Assembly (NCBI GenBank): GCA_947624555.1
Contig: CANQKW010000009.1
Span: forward strand, 1-53,909
Length of the DNA: 53,909 nucleotides
Direction: 5' to 3'
From: an uncultured Clostridia bacterium
Lineage (GTDB): Bacteria > Bacillota > Clostridia > Oscillospirales > Ruminococcaceae
Shown here: positions 28,138 through 37,881 of the stretch, in pieces
Numbering within the stretch: the first letter of the stretch is position 1
Layout: every line of letters starts with the position of its first letter
The notes under the pieces: model-generated
The model's input: only the letters and a program-made list of their open reading frames with translations
What the model was told of the DNA's origin: nothing
Databases searched by the model: none
Made by a program: the position numbers and the translations under genes

Positions 28138-28686
28138 ATGCTGAATTTAATCAGCGCAGCGGCGTCCGAACAGCAGCACTTGGCGCTTGTGTCAATTGAT
28201 ACCGGAACCATTGTTTTTACGCTGATAAACACGCTTATTATTTTCCTCATTTTCAGAATATTCCTGTTCAAGCCTGTTTGCAAAATACTCGACCGCCGCA
28301 AGGAAATGGCTGCTGCTGAGATAGACGAGGCAAGAAAGGCAAAAGAGGCTGCTAAAAAGGCTGAAGAGGAGTATACCGCTCGTCTTGCCGACGCAAAAGC
28401 CGAGGCTTCCGAAATAATGAAGCAGGCTACGCTCAGGGCACAGAAACGCGAGGAGGAAATCGTCGGAGAGGCAAACAGAAAAGCTGCGGAAATACGTACT
28501 AAGGCGGAAGAAAGCATTGAACGGGACAAGCAGCGCACTCTTAACGAAATCAAGGACGAAATCTCCGAAATGGTCGTTTTGGCAGCGGGCAAGGTCATTG
28601 AGAAGGAAATTTCCGCCTCCGACAATGAGGAAATTATCTCAAAATTCTTAGAAGAAGTAGGCACGGCAACGGGTTCGGGGTCATAA
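28138..28686 (+). CDS. atpF: ATP synthase F0 subunit b
   Basis: 182 residues. One membrane helix (about 20-42, ending FRIFLFKPVCKIL) leads to a long charged coiled coil rich in A, E and K, the peripheral stalk. The ATG at 28138 is preceded by GAGGAG with a spacing of about 12; a TTG at 28126 lies one base after the site and is less likely. Confidence 0.93.
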   Translation: MLNLISAAASEQQHLALVSIDTGTIVFTLINTLIIFLIFRIFLFKPVCKILDRRKEMAAAEIDEARKAKEAAKKAEEEYTARLADAKAEASEIMKQATLRAQKREEEIVGEANRKAAEIRTKAEESIERDKQRTLNEIKDEISEMVVLAAGKVIEKEISASDNEEIISKFLEEVGTATGSGS

Positions 28687-28704
28687 CTTCGGAAAGGAAT
28701 TTTT

Positions 28705-29253
28705 ATGAACGATAAGGCAGAAAAGATCTACGGCGAGGCTTTCTTCTCGCTTTGCAGGGAAGAGGCTCCCGATAAGCTGAAAGATATTCTCGGAGAACTG
28801 ACGGAGCTTTCAAAGATATTTTCGGAAAATCCCGGATTTATAAAGCTTATGAATACGCCGACGGTTGCTCTTGATGAAAAACTTTCGCTGCTTGATGAAA
28901 TGATAAAGGCAGGAAATTTGTCCGAGCTGTGCGGAAATCTGCTCTGCGTGCTCTGCGAAAAGCACAGAATGGGCTGTTTTGCACAGATAGTAAAGCATTT
29001 CAAGGAGCTGTACTACGACGAATATAAGCTTGCCGAGATCACCGTCATCACAAGCGCTCCGCTGTCCGACACACTGAAGGAGAAAATTACCGCAAAAATG
29101 TCAAAGGTAATCGGAAAAACCGTTTCTTTGAATGAAAAGGTCGATGAAAAGCTCATCGGCGGTATCGTAATTGACTACGGAAGTAAGCGTTATGACGGCA
29201 GCGTTAAGTCAAGACTTGACGCATTAAAGGGAGAACTGGGCTCGGTTATTTAA
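28705..29253 (+). CDS. atpH: ATP synthase F1 subunit delta
   Basis: 182 residues. It has the helical N-terminal domain and the C-terminal VITSAPLSDTLKEKITAKM...GGIVIDYGSKRYDGSVKSRLD signature of the OSCP/delta family, which ties subunit b to the alpha3beta3 head. GGAAAGGAA precedes the ATG. Confidence 0.94.
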   Translation: MNDKAEKIYGEAFFSLCREEAPDKLKDILGELTELSKIFSENPGFIKLMNTPTVALDEKLSLLDEMIKAGNLSELCGNLLCVLCEKHRMGCFAQIVKHFKELYYDEYKLAEITVITSAPLSDTLKEKITAKMSKVIGKTVSLNEKVDEKLIGGIVIDYGSKRYDGSVKSRLDALKGELGSVI

Positions 29254-29298
29254 TTCTCCCGCTTTCTGACAAATTTTAGAAGGAAAGGACTGTATAGA

Positions 29299-30807
29299 AT
29301 GGATTTACGCCCCGATGAAATAACGGGTCTGATAAAAGACCGCATTAAGAACTACAATGCGAAAATCCAGCTCGGCGACGTCGGCACGGTCGTTACTGTC
29401 GGCGACGGTATCGTCCGTATCCACGGACTTGAAAACTGTATGCTTAACGAGCTGCTGGTGTTCGAGAACGGCGTTCAGTGTATGGCATTGAACCTTGAGC
29501 AGGAGTTCGTTGGTGCGGTAATGTTAGGCTCCGATTCGGGTATCAAAGAGGGCGACAGCGTAAAAAGAACGGGCAGCATTGTGTCCGTACCCGTCGGCGA
29601 AGAACTGCTCGGACGTGTCGTAAACTCTCTTGGACAGCCGCTTGACGGCAAGGGCGATATTCTCGCTAAGGAAACACGCCCGATAGAAAAAATCGCCTCG
29701 GGTATCATTACAAGAGAACCTGTAACCGTTCCTCTTCAGACAGGAATTAAGGCTATCGACAGTATGATACCGATAGGAAGAGGTCAGCGTGAGCTGATAA
29801 TCGGCGACAGACAGACAGGTAAGACCGCTATTGCGATTGATACTATCATCAACCAGAAGGGCAAGGACGTTATCTGCATTTACGTTGCAATCGGTCAGAA
29901 AAACTCAACCGTTGCAGGCGTTGTGGATACTCTTGCAAGGAACGGCGCACTCGAATATACTATCGTAGTATCTTCGACAGCATCAGAGCTTGCACCTCTC
30001 CAGTACATCGCTCCTTATGCAGGCTGCTCTATGGGCGAATACTTTATGGAGCAGGGCAAGGACGTACTCATAGTTTATGATGACCTGTCCAAGCACGCAG
30101 TAGCTTACCGTGCACTCTCGCTGCTCCTCAAACGCCCGCCGGGACGCGAGGCTTATCCCGGTGACGTATTCTATCTGCATTCAAGACTGCTCGAAAGAGC
30201 TGCAAGACTTAACAAGGATTACGGCGGCGGTTCTCTTACCGCACTTCCTATTATCGAAACACAGGCAGGCGATGTTTCGGCATACATTCCGACTAACGTA
30301 ATTTCCATTACCGACGGTCAGATATTCCTTGAAACAGAGCTGTTCAATTCGGGCGTTCGTCCTGCGGTAAACCCCGGTATCTCAGTATCCCGTGTCGGCG
30401 GTAACGCACAGATAAAGGCGATGAAAAAGGTCGCAGGTACGCTGAAACTCGACTACTCACAGTACCGTGAGCTGCAGTCGTTCTCACAGTTCGGTTCGGA
30501 CCTTGATAAGGACACAAAGGACAGACTTGCAAAGGGCGAAAGAATAGTTGAGGTTTTAAAACAAGACCAAAATTCTCCGCTTGAGGTAGAAGAACAGGTC
30601 GTTATTATCTATGCGGTAATCAACAACTACCTCGCAGCGATACCGATTGATAAAATCAAGCAGTATCAGAAAGATTTGCTTGAAAATATCAAGTCAACAA
30701 AGCCCGAAATTCTTGACGGAATACGTACCGAAAAGGTACTCTCCCCCGAAAATGAAACGGCATTGAAAGAGCTTTTAGCAGGATTTGCCGCTTCTTACGC
30801 AGGCTAA
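29299..30807 (+). CDS. atpA: ATP synthase F1 subunit alpha
   Basis: 502 residues, full length. The P-loop GDRQTGKT is at 169-176. [15 protein letters not shown] at the N-terminus and the [14 protein letters not shown] signature are typical. It forms the non-catalytic nucleotide sites of F1. GAAAGGAC precedes the ATG. It is followed after 11 nt by an unannotated 42-codon gene rather than directly by atpG. Confidence 0.98.
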   Translation: MDLRPDEITGLIKDRIKNYNAKIQLGDVGTVVTVGDGIVRIHGLENCMLNELLVFENGVQCMALNLEQEFVGAVMLGSDSGIKEGDSVKRTGSIVSVPVGEELLGRVVNSLGQPLDGKGDILAKETRPIEKIASGIITREPVTVPLQTGIKAIDSMIPIGRGQRELIIGDRQTGKTAIAIDTIINQKGKDVICIYVAIGQKNSTVAGVVDTLARNGALEYTIVVSSTASELAPLQYIAPYAGCSMGEYFMEQGKDVLIVYDDLSKHAVAYRALSLLLKRPPGREAYPGDVFYLHSRLLERAARLNKDYGGGSLTALPIIETQAGDVSAYIPTNVISITDGQIFLETELFNSGVRPAVNPGISVSRVGGNAQIKAMKKVAGTLKLDYSQYRELQSFSQFGSDLDKDTKDRLAKGERIVEVLKQDQNSPLEVEEQVVIIYAVINNYLAAIPIDKIKQYQKDLLENIKSTKPEILDGIRTEKVLSPENETALKELLAGFAASYAG

Positions 30808-30818
30808 AGGAGTTTTTT

Positions 30819-30947
30819 ATGAAACAGGCTGCTTTTGTATTGGGTATAGTCGGCACCACGATCGCATTGTTTTCGGCAATAGCGGTTGCGTGGCTCTATA
30901 TCGAAAAAAAGGTCAAGTATATTACCACAGAAGAAAATATTGATTAA
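30819..30947 (+). CDS. 42-residue single-helix membrane peptide in the atp operon
   Basis: ATG to TAA, 42 residues. AAAGGAG lies 6 nt before the ATG, as good as any site in the operon. One hydrophobic helix (about 5-28, AFVLGIVGTTIALFSAIAVAW) is followed by a charged tail (YIEKKVKYITTEENID), so N-out/C-in is likely. I do not recognise a family. Between atpA and atpG it could be a small accessory subunit or assembly factor for the membrane sector, but that is inference from position. Confidence 0.72.
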   Translation: MKQAAFVLGIVGTTIALFSAIAVAWLYIEKKVKYITTEENID

Positions 30948-30958
30948 AGGCTTGAAGA

Positions 30959-30995
30959 AATGCGGAGCAGATCGCTCTGCGGTAAGCTCCGCATT
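30959..30995 (+). other. Stable hairpin before atpG
   Basis: A perfect 10-bp outer stem (30959-30968 with 30986-30995). An alternative inner stem, GCAGA/TCTGC, is also possible. There is no T-run. It lies 17 nt before the atpG ribosome site and could affect its translation or mRNA processing. Confidence 0.6.
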
Positions 30996-31039
30996 CCGAT
31001 TTCTGCCTCAGGGAGGTGATTGAAATAGCAAGCGGAAAT

Positions 31040-31876
31040 ATGAAGGCGATTAAGCGGCGAATAAAGTCGGTCGGCTCTACAAAGCAGATCACAAAGGCTA
31101 TGCAGCTGGTCGCCTCAAGCAAGCTCCGTAAGGCAAAGGCAAGAGCGGAGCAGGCTCGTCCTTATTTCAACGAATTGTACAAAACAATGTGCGAAATAGC
31201 CTCTGCAAACACCGATTTTTCCACGGTGTATACCTTGAAAAGAGAGGTAAAAAACAGACTGTTTATCGTGATAGCAGGTGACAGAGGTCTTGCAGGCGGA
31301 TACAACTCAAACGTTCTTAAAATGGCAGTTGCCGCTCACGCAAATGACGAGAAAAAGCCGAAAATTATAGCTATCGGCAAAAAAGCAGGAGAGTTTTTCT
31401 CTAAGCGGGATTATGAAATAGTCGCCTCTTATACGAATATTGCCGAGGATATAAAGCCAAATACAGCGCAGGATATTGCAAATCTTGCTATTGATATGTT
31501 TGCTGCGGGCGAGGTCGATGAGGTCGTTGTATTTTACACGATGTTCGTTTCGTCAATGTCACAGCAGCCGCAGAATATGACTGTTCTGCCTATGGAAACC
31601 GTTCAGCTTGAGGATTACGGCGTAATGAATTACGACCCCTCTCCTGAGGCTGTTTTCAACAGGATTGTGCCGAGATTTACTGCCTCGCTGATACAGTGTG
31701 CAGTTGTCGAAAGCTATGCGTCCGAACAGGGCGCACGCCGCACAGCTATGGAAAACGCAACGGATAACGCAGACGCTATGACGGAAACACTGTCGCTGCT
31801 GTATAACCGTGCTCGTCAGTCAAGCATTACAACAGAAATTATCGACATCGTGTCGGGTGCATCGGCACAGGGATAA
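31040..31876 (+). CDS. atpG: ATP synthase F1 subunit gamma
   Basis: 278 residues from ATG 31040. KRRIKSVGSTKQITKAMQLV, VIAGDRGLAGGYNSNV and the C-terminal MTETLSLLYNRARQSSITTE are the gamma signatures; it is the rotor shaft. The start is unsettled. A near-perfect GGAGGTGAT site sits at 31012-31020, too far from ATG 31040 and overlapping the in-frame GTG at 31016. The codon at ideal spacing is ATA 31025, which would give the family-like N-terminus M-A-S-G-N-M. I list the first ATG as the conservative choice. Confidence 0.92.
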   Translation: MKAIKRRIKSVGSTKQITKAMQLVASSKLRKAKARAEQARPYFNELYKTMCEIASANTDFSTVYTLKREVKNRLFIVIAGDRGLAGGYNSNVLKMAVAAHANDEKKPKIIAIGKKAGEFFSKRDYEIVASYTNIAEDIKPNTAQDIANLAIDMFAAGEVDEVVVFYTMFVSSMSQQPQNMTVLPMETVQLEDYGVMNYDPSPEAVFNRIVPRFTASLIQCAVVESYASEQGARRTAMENATDNADAMTETLSLLYNRARQSSITTEIIDIVSGASAQG

Positions 31877-31920
31877 TTCCAAGCGAAGCAGAAGCTCAGG
31901 CTTTGTGCTTTAATCTCTAA

Positions 31921-33336
<1,416 letters not shown>

Positions 33337-33352
33337 TTGAAGGAGTGATTTT

Positions 33353-33757
33353 ATGACCCCATTTAAGCTGCAAATCATCACGCCTGAAAAAACAGTCTTT
33401 GACGGCGAAACTGAGCAGATAATCGTCAGAACAACGGTCGGCGATGTCGGCATACTTAACGGACACGAACCGTATTGTGCTGCGCTCGGTGTAGGTCAGA
33501 TGCGGATAATGATGAACGGCGAGTTCCGCAGAGCGGCAACTTCGGGCGGTATCATAAAGGTATCAAAGGAAAAAACAACGATACTCGTTCAAACCTGCGA
33601 GTGGGCGGACGAGATCGATGTGACTCGTGCGGAGGCTGCAAAAATTGCTGCCGAAGAACGCAAAAAAGCCGCAAAGAGCGACGCAGAGCTTATGCTTGCA
33701 GAGGCAAAGCTTTCCAGAGCGCTCAACCGTATAGATACGGCAAATTTCCTGAAATAA
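33353..33757 (+). CDS. atpC: ATP synthase F1 subunit epsilon
   Basis: 134 residues. The beta-sandwich has FKLQIITPEKTVFDGETEQI and TTVGDVGILNGHEPYCAAL, and the C-terminal helical pair is A/K/E rich. It is the inhibitory and coupling subunit. GAAGGAG precedes the ATG. It is the last gene of the operon. Confidence 0.95.
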   Translation: MTPFKLQIITPEKTVFDGETEQIIVRTTVGDVGILNGHEPYCAALGVGQMRIMMNGEFRRAATSGGIIKVSKEKTTILVQTCEWADEIDVTRAEAAKIAAEERKKAAKSDAELMLAEAKLSRALNRIDTANFLK

Positions 33758-33770
33758 AATCTGCAAATAA

Positions 33771-33800
33771 AAAGGGCGGATATCCGCCCTTTATTTTTTT
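33771..33800. terminator. Terminator of the atp operon, works in both directions
   Basis: A perfect palindromic stem (33771-33792) is followed by ATTTTTTT; the other strand also gives a T-run. It lies between converging genes. Confidence 0.93.
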
Positions 33801-33826
33801 AAATTTCTAAGAATACAAAGCAGCTA

Positions 33827-34768
33827 TTAAAACTCCTCTTTGACAATATAGATCGGTCGGTTTTTTACCTCAAGATAAACCTTGCTGAGGTAAAGACCCA
33901 TAACGCCGATACATACGAGAATTATTCCGCCGACAAAGGCTATCGAGCTTACGATAGTTCCTCCGTCGAACACATACGTTCCGCTTACGGCGGCGCTTAT
34001 TATAAAATACAGCATAAAACCAAACCCGAACAAGCAGAAAATAATGCCCAGCACCAGCGCTATCGAAAGCGGCACGGTCGAAAAAGCCATAATACCCTCG
34101 ATAGAGTATTTAAAAAGTTTCCAGAACGACCATTTTGTTTCTCCTGCGGCACGCTGAATATTTTCATATTCAAGCCACTTGTTGTTGAAACCTACCCAAC
34201 CGAAAATTCCTTTTGAAAAGCGATTGTATTCTTTCATAGAGAGAATGGCGTCACGAACCTGCTTTGTCATCATACGGTAGTCGCGGGCTCCGTCGACGAT
34301 TTCTGTTGAGGAGATTTTCCTCATAAGTCCGTAAAATCTTCTTGCAAAAAACGAGCGTATAGGCGGCTCTCCCTTTCGGGTAACACGCCGTGTTGAAACC
34401 ATATCAAAGCCTTTTTCAATATTCTCAAACATTTCGGGAAGAAGAGCCGGCGGATCCTGCAAATCTGCGTCCATTAGCACGACAAAATCGCCGTTTGCCT
34501 TTTCAAAGCCTGCATATATCGCAGATTCCTTGCCGAAATTTCTTGAAAAAGAAACCAAATGCACACGCTCGTCTTTTTCACGGAGAGCTTTTACCGCCTC
34601 AACAGTTTTGTCACGAGAACCGTCGTTTACAAAAATGAACTCAAAATCAACGTTTTTTTCGTGAAACAGGCTTTCCTGCTTTATAGTTTCTGCATAGAAC
34701 AGCGGAATGCTTTCTTCTTCGTTATAACAAGGAACGATTATACTGAGAATTTTTTCAAACGTTTTCAA
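33827..34768 (-). CDS. GtrB/DPM1-like polyprenyl-phosphate glycosyltransferase
   Basis: 313 residues. The GT2 domain has LSIIVPCYNEEESIPLFYAE, FVNDGSRDKTVEAVKAL, the DADLQDPPALLPEM metal motif and DYRMMTKQVRDAIL. Two C-terminal membrane helices (about 235-260 and 270-295) are typical of bactoprenol-phosphate glucosyltransferases. It probably loads a sugar onto undecaprenyl phosphate for envelope glycosylation. The start is TTG 34768, with AAAGGA about 12 nt upstream; no ATG precedes the conserved first strand. It follows the SseB-domain gene by 71 nt. Confidence 0.87.
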   Translation of the reverse strand: MKTFEKILSIIVPCYNEEESIPLFYAETIKQESLFHEKNVDFEFIFVNDGSRDKTVEAVKALREKDERVHLVSFSRNFGKESAIYAGFEKANGDFVVLMDADLQDPPALLPEMFENIEKGFDMVSTRRVTRKGEPPIRSFFARRFYGLMRKISSTEIVDGARDYRMMTKQVRDAILSMKEYNRFSKGIFGWVGFNNKWLEYENIQRAAGETKWSFWKLFKYSIEGIMAFSTVPLSIALVLGIIFCLFGFGFMLYFIISAAVSGTYVFDGGTIVSSIAFVGGIILVCIGVMGLYLSKVYLEVKNRPIYIVKEEF

Positions 34769-34839
34769 GATTTATACCAATCCTTTATTTAATGAATACC
34801 CATATTCGGCTGTATATCGATACAACACAAAATCGGGAT

Positions 34840-35313
34840 TTACGAATTTTCTTCTGAAACAGCCGGCTGTACATTTTCAAGAGGCGGTACTTTGTCGATA
34901 TATTCAGCGCAAAGAATTTTGGTTTCAAACGGCGTAAACACTCTTGTATAAGGCGATAAAGGATTAAGAACAGCAGGTTTTCCCTTGATAGACTTAAAGA
35001 ACCGTGCCGTATTTACTCTGAGAATATCAAATTTATTATGCTCAGGCGTAACCATGGCTTTAATTCTTTCGGGACTTGTGAAAAAGGGAATTATCGACTT
35101 TCCGTCCTTCTGTATCAGCAAAACATTTACTATATCCTCGCCGACGGAGTTTTTCGCTCCCGAATCCTGTGCGACCATAAGAATATCCGTCATCATAAGT
35201 TCGGGGATAAGCTTGCTCCATTTGATAAGCGTGGTGTCTTCATTAGCCTCAAGAATACGCTCGTCAAGCTCTTTATTGAGGTCTGTCAAATCTTCAAGCC
35301 AACTATATTTCAT
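34840..35313 (-). CDS. SseB-domain protein
   Basis: 157 residues, no signal or membrane segment. The middle (about 58-105: IVNVLLIQKDGKSIIPFFTS and ERIKAM) fits the SseB N-terminal domain, found in secretion-related and uncharacterised proteins. Its function is unknown. AGGAGGC precedes the ATG. It starts 11 nt after the thrS stop on the same strand, so it is probably cotranscribed with thrS. Confidence 0.68.
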   Translation of the reverse strand: MKYSWLEDLTDLNKELDERILEANEDTTLIKWSKLIPELMMTDILMVAQDSGAKNSVGEDIVNVLLIQKDGKSIIPFFTSPERIKAMVTPEHNKFDILRVNTARFFKSIKGKPAVLNPLSPYTRVFTPFETKILCAEYIDKVPPLENVQPAVSEENS

Positions 35314-35324
35314 AATGCCTCCTG

Positions 35325-37265
35325 TTATCTTGTCTTATCTGCAATTTCCTTGATGATTTTCTCCACAACAGCGTCAAGCGGAGAGGCGCCCAAATCGCCG
35401 TCCTTCCTTGAACGAAGTGAAACGGTCTTGTCCTCGACTTCTTTGTCGCCTATAATGAAGAAATACGGGATTTTATCAAGCTGTGCCTGACGTATTTTAT
35501 AGCCTATTTTCTCGTTTCTGCCGTCAATATAAACACGGACTCCCAAATTTTCAAGACGCTCAGAGATTTCATCTGCATATTCCTTTGCACGGTCTGTAAT
35601 GGGAAGTATTCTGACCTGCTCAGGACTCATCCAGAGCGGCAGCGCTCCCGCATACTTCTCAATAAGATACGCAAGCGTTCTCTCGTAGCAGCCCAGCGAG
35701 GTGCGGTGAATGATATACGGACGCTTTTTCGTACCGTCCACGTCAACATACTCCATACCGAACCTCTCCGCAAGGAGCATATCTATCTGAATAGTAACAA
35801 GGGTATCTTCCTTGCCGAACACGTTGTTGTACTGAATATCAAGCTTAGGACCGTAAAAAGCCGCCTCGTCAATGCCTATGGTGTAATCTACTCCCAAATC
35901 GTCCAGAATTTTCTTCATAGTAGCCTGTGCGGTTTCCCATTGTTCTGCAGTACCCTCGTATTTGTTCTTGGGATTTGCAGGGTCCCACTGCGAGAAACGG
36001 AAGGTGCAGTCCTCAAGCAGTCCTACGGTGTCAAGCATATACTTTGCAAGGTCTAGGCACTCCTTAAACTCCTCTTCAAGTTGTTCGGGGCGAAGAATAT
36101 AATGTCCTTCCGAGATAGTAAACTGACGCACGCGTATAAGTCCGTGCATTTCGCCGCTGTCCTCGTTGCGGAAAAGCGTAGAAGTTTCGGTAAGACGCAT
36201 AGGCAAATCACGGTAAGAACGCTGTCTGTTGAGGAAAACCTGATACTGGAACGGACAGGTCATAGGACGCAGAGCAAAGCACTCCTTTGTTTCATCGTCG
36301 GGGTCGCCCAAAACGAACATTCCGTCAAGATAGTGGTCCCAATGTCCCGAAATTTTATACAGCTCACGCTTTGCAAAATACGGCGTTTTTGTGAGCTGAC
36401 AGCCTCGCTTTGCCTCAACGTCCTCTACCCAGCGCTGGAGTATCTGAATGACCTTTGCGCCCTTTGGAAGAAGTATTGGCAGACCCTGACCGATATAATC
36501 CACGGTGGTAAAATATTCAAGCTCACGTCCCAACTTGTTGTGGTCACGTTTCTTTGCCTCTTCAACACGCTCAAGATATGCGTTAAGCTCGTCCTTTGAG
36601 GGAAAAGCCGTGCCGTAGACACGGGTAAGCATTTTATTCTTCTCGCTGCCTCTCCAGTAAGCTCCCGTAACGGAAGTGAGCTTATATGCTTTAACGGAGG
36701 AAGTCGACATCAGGTGCGGACCTGCGCACAAATCGGTAAAATCGCCCTGCTTATAGAACGAAATATCCTCGCCCTTGTCGGCGTGCTCGTGACAAAGCTC
36801 TACCTTGTAAGGCTCGCCCTGCTCTTCGAGGAACTTTATCGCCTCGTCGGGGGCGAGATAAAACTGCTCTATCCTGATACTCTCCTTGATGATTTTCTTC
36901 ATCTCGCTTTCAATCTTAGCGAGAGTTTCTGTCGTAAAATGCTCTTCGGTATCAAAATCATAGTAAAAGCCGTTGCTGATAGCAGGACCGATAGCCAGCT
37001 TTACATTCGGGAACAAGCGCTTTACTGCCTGTGCCAGAATATGCGAGGCTGTATGGTTGAACGCCTTCTGTCCCTCTTCGTCCTCAAAGGTCAGCAGTTT
37101 CAGCGTGCAGTCTTTTTCAAGCTTTGTCCTCAAATCGCAGACTTTTCCGTCAATTTCCGCAGCGCAGGCGGTTTTCGCAAGACCCAGCTCTCTGGCAGCG
37201 TCAAATGCGGAAATTCCCGACTCAAATTCTTTGTTTTCTCCGTTTTCAAGTTGTACTCTAATCAT
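35325..37265 (-). CDS. thrS: Threonyl-tRNA synthetase
   Basis: 646 residues, full four-domain length. An N-terminal TGS domain is followed by an editing domain with HTASHILAQAVKRLFP (HxxxH), then the class II core (LRPMTCPFQYQVF, LFRNEDSGEMHGLIRVRQFT, IIHRTSLGCYERTLAYLIEK), and the anticodon-binding domain (EQVRILPITDRA). It charges tRNA-Thr. GGAAAGGAT lies before the ATG. A promoter lies about 70 nt upstream. I see no T-box motif in the leader, although T-box control of thrS is common in Firmicutes. Confidence 0.98.
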   Translation of the reverse strand: MIRVQLENGENKEFESGISAFDAARELGLAKTACAAEIDGKVCDLRTKLEKDCTLKLLTFEDEEGQKAFNHTASHILAQAVKRLFPNVKLAIGPAISNGFYYDFDTEEHFTTETLAKIESEMKKIIKESIRIEQFYLAPDEAIKFLEEQGEPYKVELCHEHADKGEDISFYKQGDFTDLCAGPHLMSTSSVKAYKLTSVTGAYWRGSEKNKMLTRVYGTAFPSKDELNAYLERVEEAKKRDHNKLGRELEYFTTVDYIGQGLPILLPKGAKVIQILQRWVEDVEAKRGCQLTKTPYFAKRELYKISGHWDHYLDGMFVLGDPDDETKECFALRPMTCPFQYQVFLNRQRSYRDLPMRLTETSTLFRNEDSGEMHGLIRVRQFTISEGHYILRPEQLEEEFKECLDLAKYMLDTVGLLEDCTFRFSQWDPANPKNKYEGTAEQWETAQATMKKILDDLGVDYTIGIDEAAFYGPKLDIQYNNVFGKEDTLVTIQIDMLLAERFGMEYVDVDGTKKRPYIIHRTSLGCYERTLAYLIEKYAGALPLWMSPEQVRILPITDRAKEYADEISERLENLGVRVYIDGRNEKIGYKIRQAQLDKIPYFFIIGDKEVEDKTVSLRSRKDGDLGASPLDAVVEKIIKEIADKTR

Positions 37266-37337
37266 AGTAAATCCTTTCCGATAAGCTATACAAACGCCTA
37301 TCCGATTATTTTGCGTAAAAACGCTTATGCACTATAT

Positions 37338-37366
37338 ATTTTACACCTTTTTATACGAAATGTCAA
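37338..37366 (-). promoter_or_regulatory. Promoter of thrS
   Basis: On the minus strand, TTGACA (37361-37366) and TAAAAT (37338-37343) with a 17-bp spacer, about 72 nt before the start; the transcribed leader is too short for a T-box. Confidence 0.82.
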
Positions 37367-37416
37367 GACAAAGGCGGTCTTTTTAATAAAAATAACCAAA
37401 GTTTTCCTAAACCCTC

Positions 37417-37445
37417 TTGACAATCGGAAAAAAATGGTTTAAAAT
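37417..37445 (+). promoter_or_regulatory. Consensus promoter of an orphan plus-strand unit
   Basis: TTGACA (37417-37422) and TAAAAT (37440-37445) with a 17-bp spacer. It points into the 37266-37881 gap, away from thrS and toward no recognised gene. Its TTGACAATCGGA start matches the rny promoter. Confidence 0.78.
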
Positions 37446-37451
37446 AAAGTT

Positions 37452-37856
37452 GGATAGTTGTAGGCGGACGAATTTTTTCTCATTATCGGGAATGTTGAAA
37501 AAAATCAAAAGCCGGCTTTTATCCAAAACCGTTTTTCGGAAACGGAACGACAAGCTGTAGCTTAAAGCGCCGAAAACAATTATTGTTTTCAGCTGTCACA
37601 AGCCTTTATGCAAAGTCCCGTATAAGGGTCAAAAGGCGCAGGGCAAGGCGCAGGCAAATCAAAACGTTCCCGAAGGACAAAGACAGACGTGTAAATTGGT
37701 TTCTAGCGCAGTACGGGGCGGTAAGCCGAGCGGAGAAGATGTTCAGGCTCACTGCTTTGATTGAGTAAAGCTGCTGATTTTAATGCGTTGTTCCAAGGCA
37801 AAAATCGGTTGTATCACGAAAGGTTTCTTCACAATCGTGATACAACCGATTTTTTT
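37452..37856 (+). ncRNA. Candidate non-coding transcript between thrS and coaX
   Basis: The stretch is bounded by a consensus promoter and a 19-bp terminator and has no convincing protein. It contains several local hairpins: a self-complementary AAAAGCCGGCTTTT (37507-37520), CCGTTT/AAACGG (37529-37545), GAAAACAAT/ATTGTTTTC (37572-37590), and a near-tandem GGCGCAGG(G)CAA (37636-37658). It does not look like tmRNA, SRP RNA or RNase P RNA. Two weak ORFs exist: ATG 37492 (22 residues, very basic) and TTG 37583 (61 residues, basic). A small peptide gene is the main alternative. Confidence 0.4.
37801..37856. terminator. Strong terminator between the orphan unit and coaX
   Basis: A perfect 19-bp stem (37801-37819 with 37835-37853) has A-run and T-run flanks on both sides, so it serves both the orphan plus-strand unit and coaX on the minus strand. 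Confidence 0.93.
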
Positions 37857-37881
37857 GCTTAAAGAAGTCACATTTTTGCAA

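Noticed and set aside
37583-37768. 61-residue plus-strand frame starting at TTG
   Set aside because: No ribosome site, Arg-rich composition from GC-rich repeats, start inside a hairpin; kept only as an alternative reading of the orphan unit.
37452-37856. tmRNA, SRP RNA or RNase P RNA between thrS and coaX
   Set aside because: None of their conserved cores (tRNA-like end, GGAAG tetraloop region, GAGGAAAGTCC) is present.
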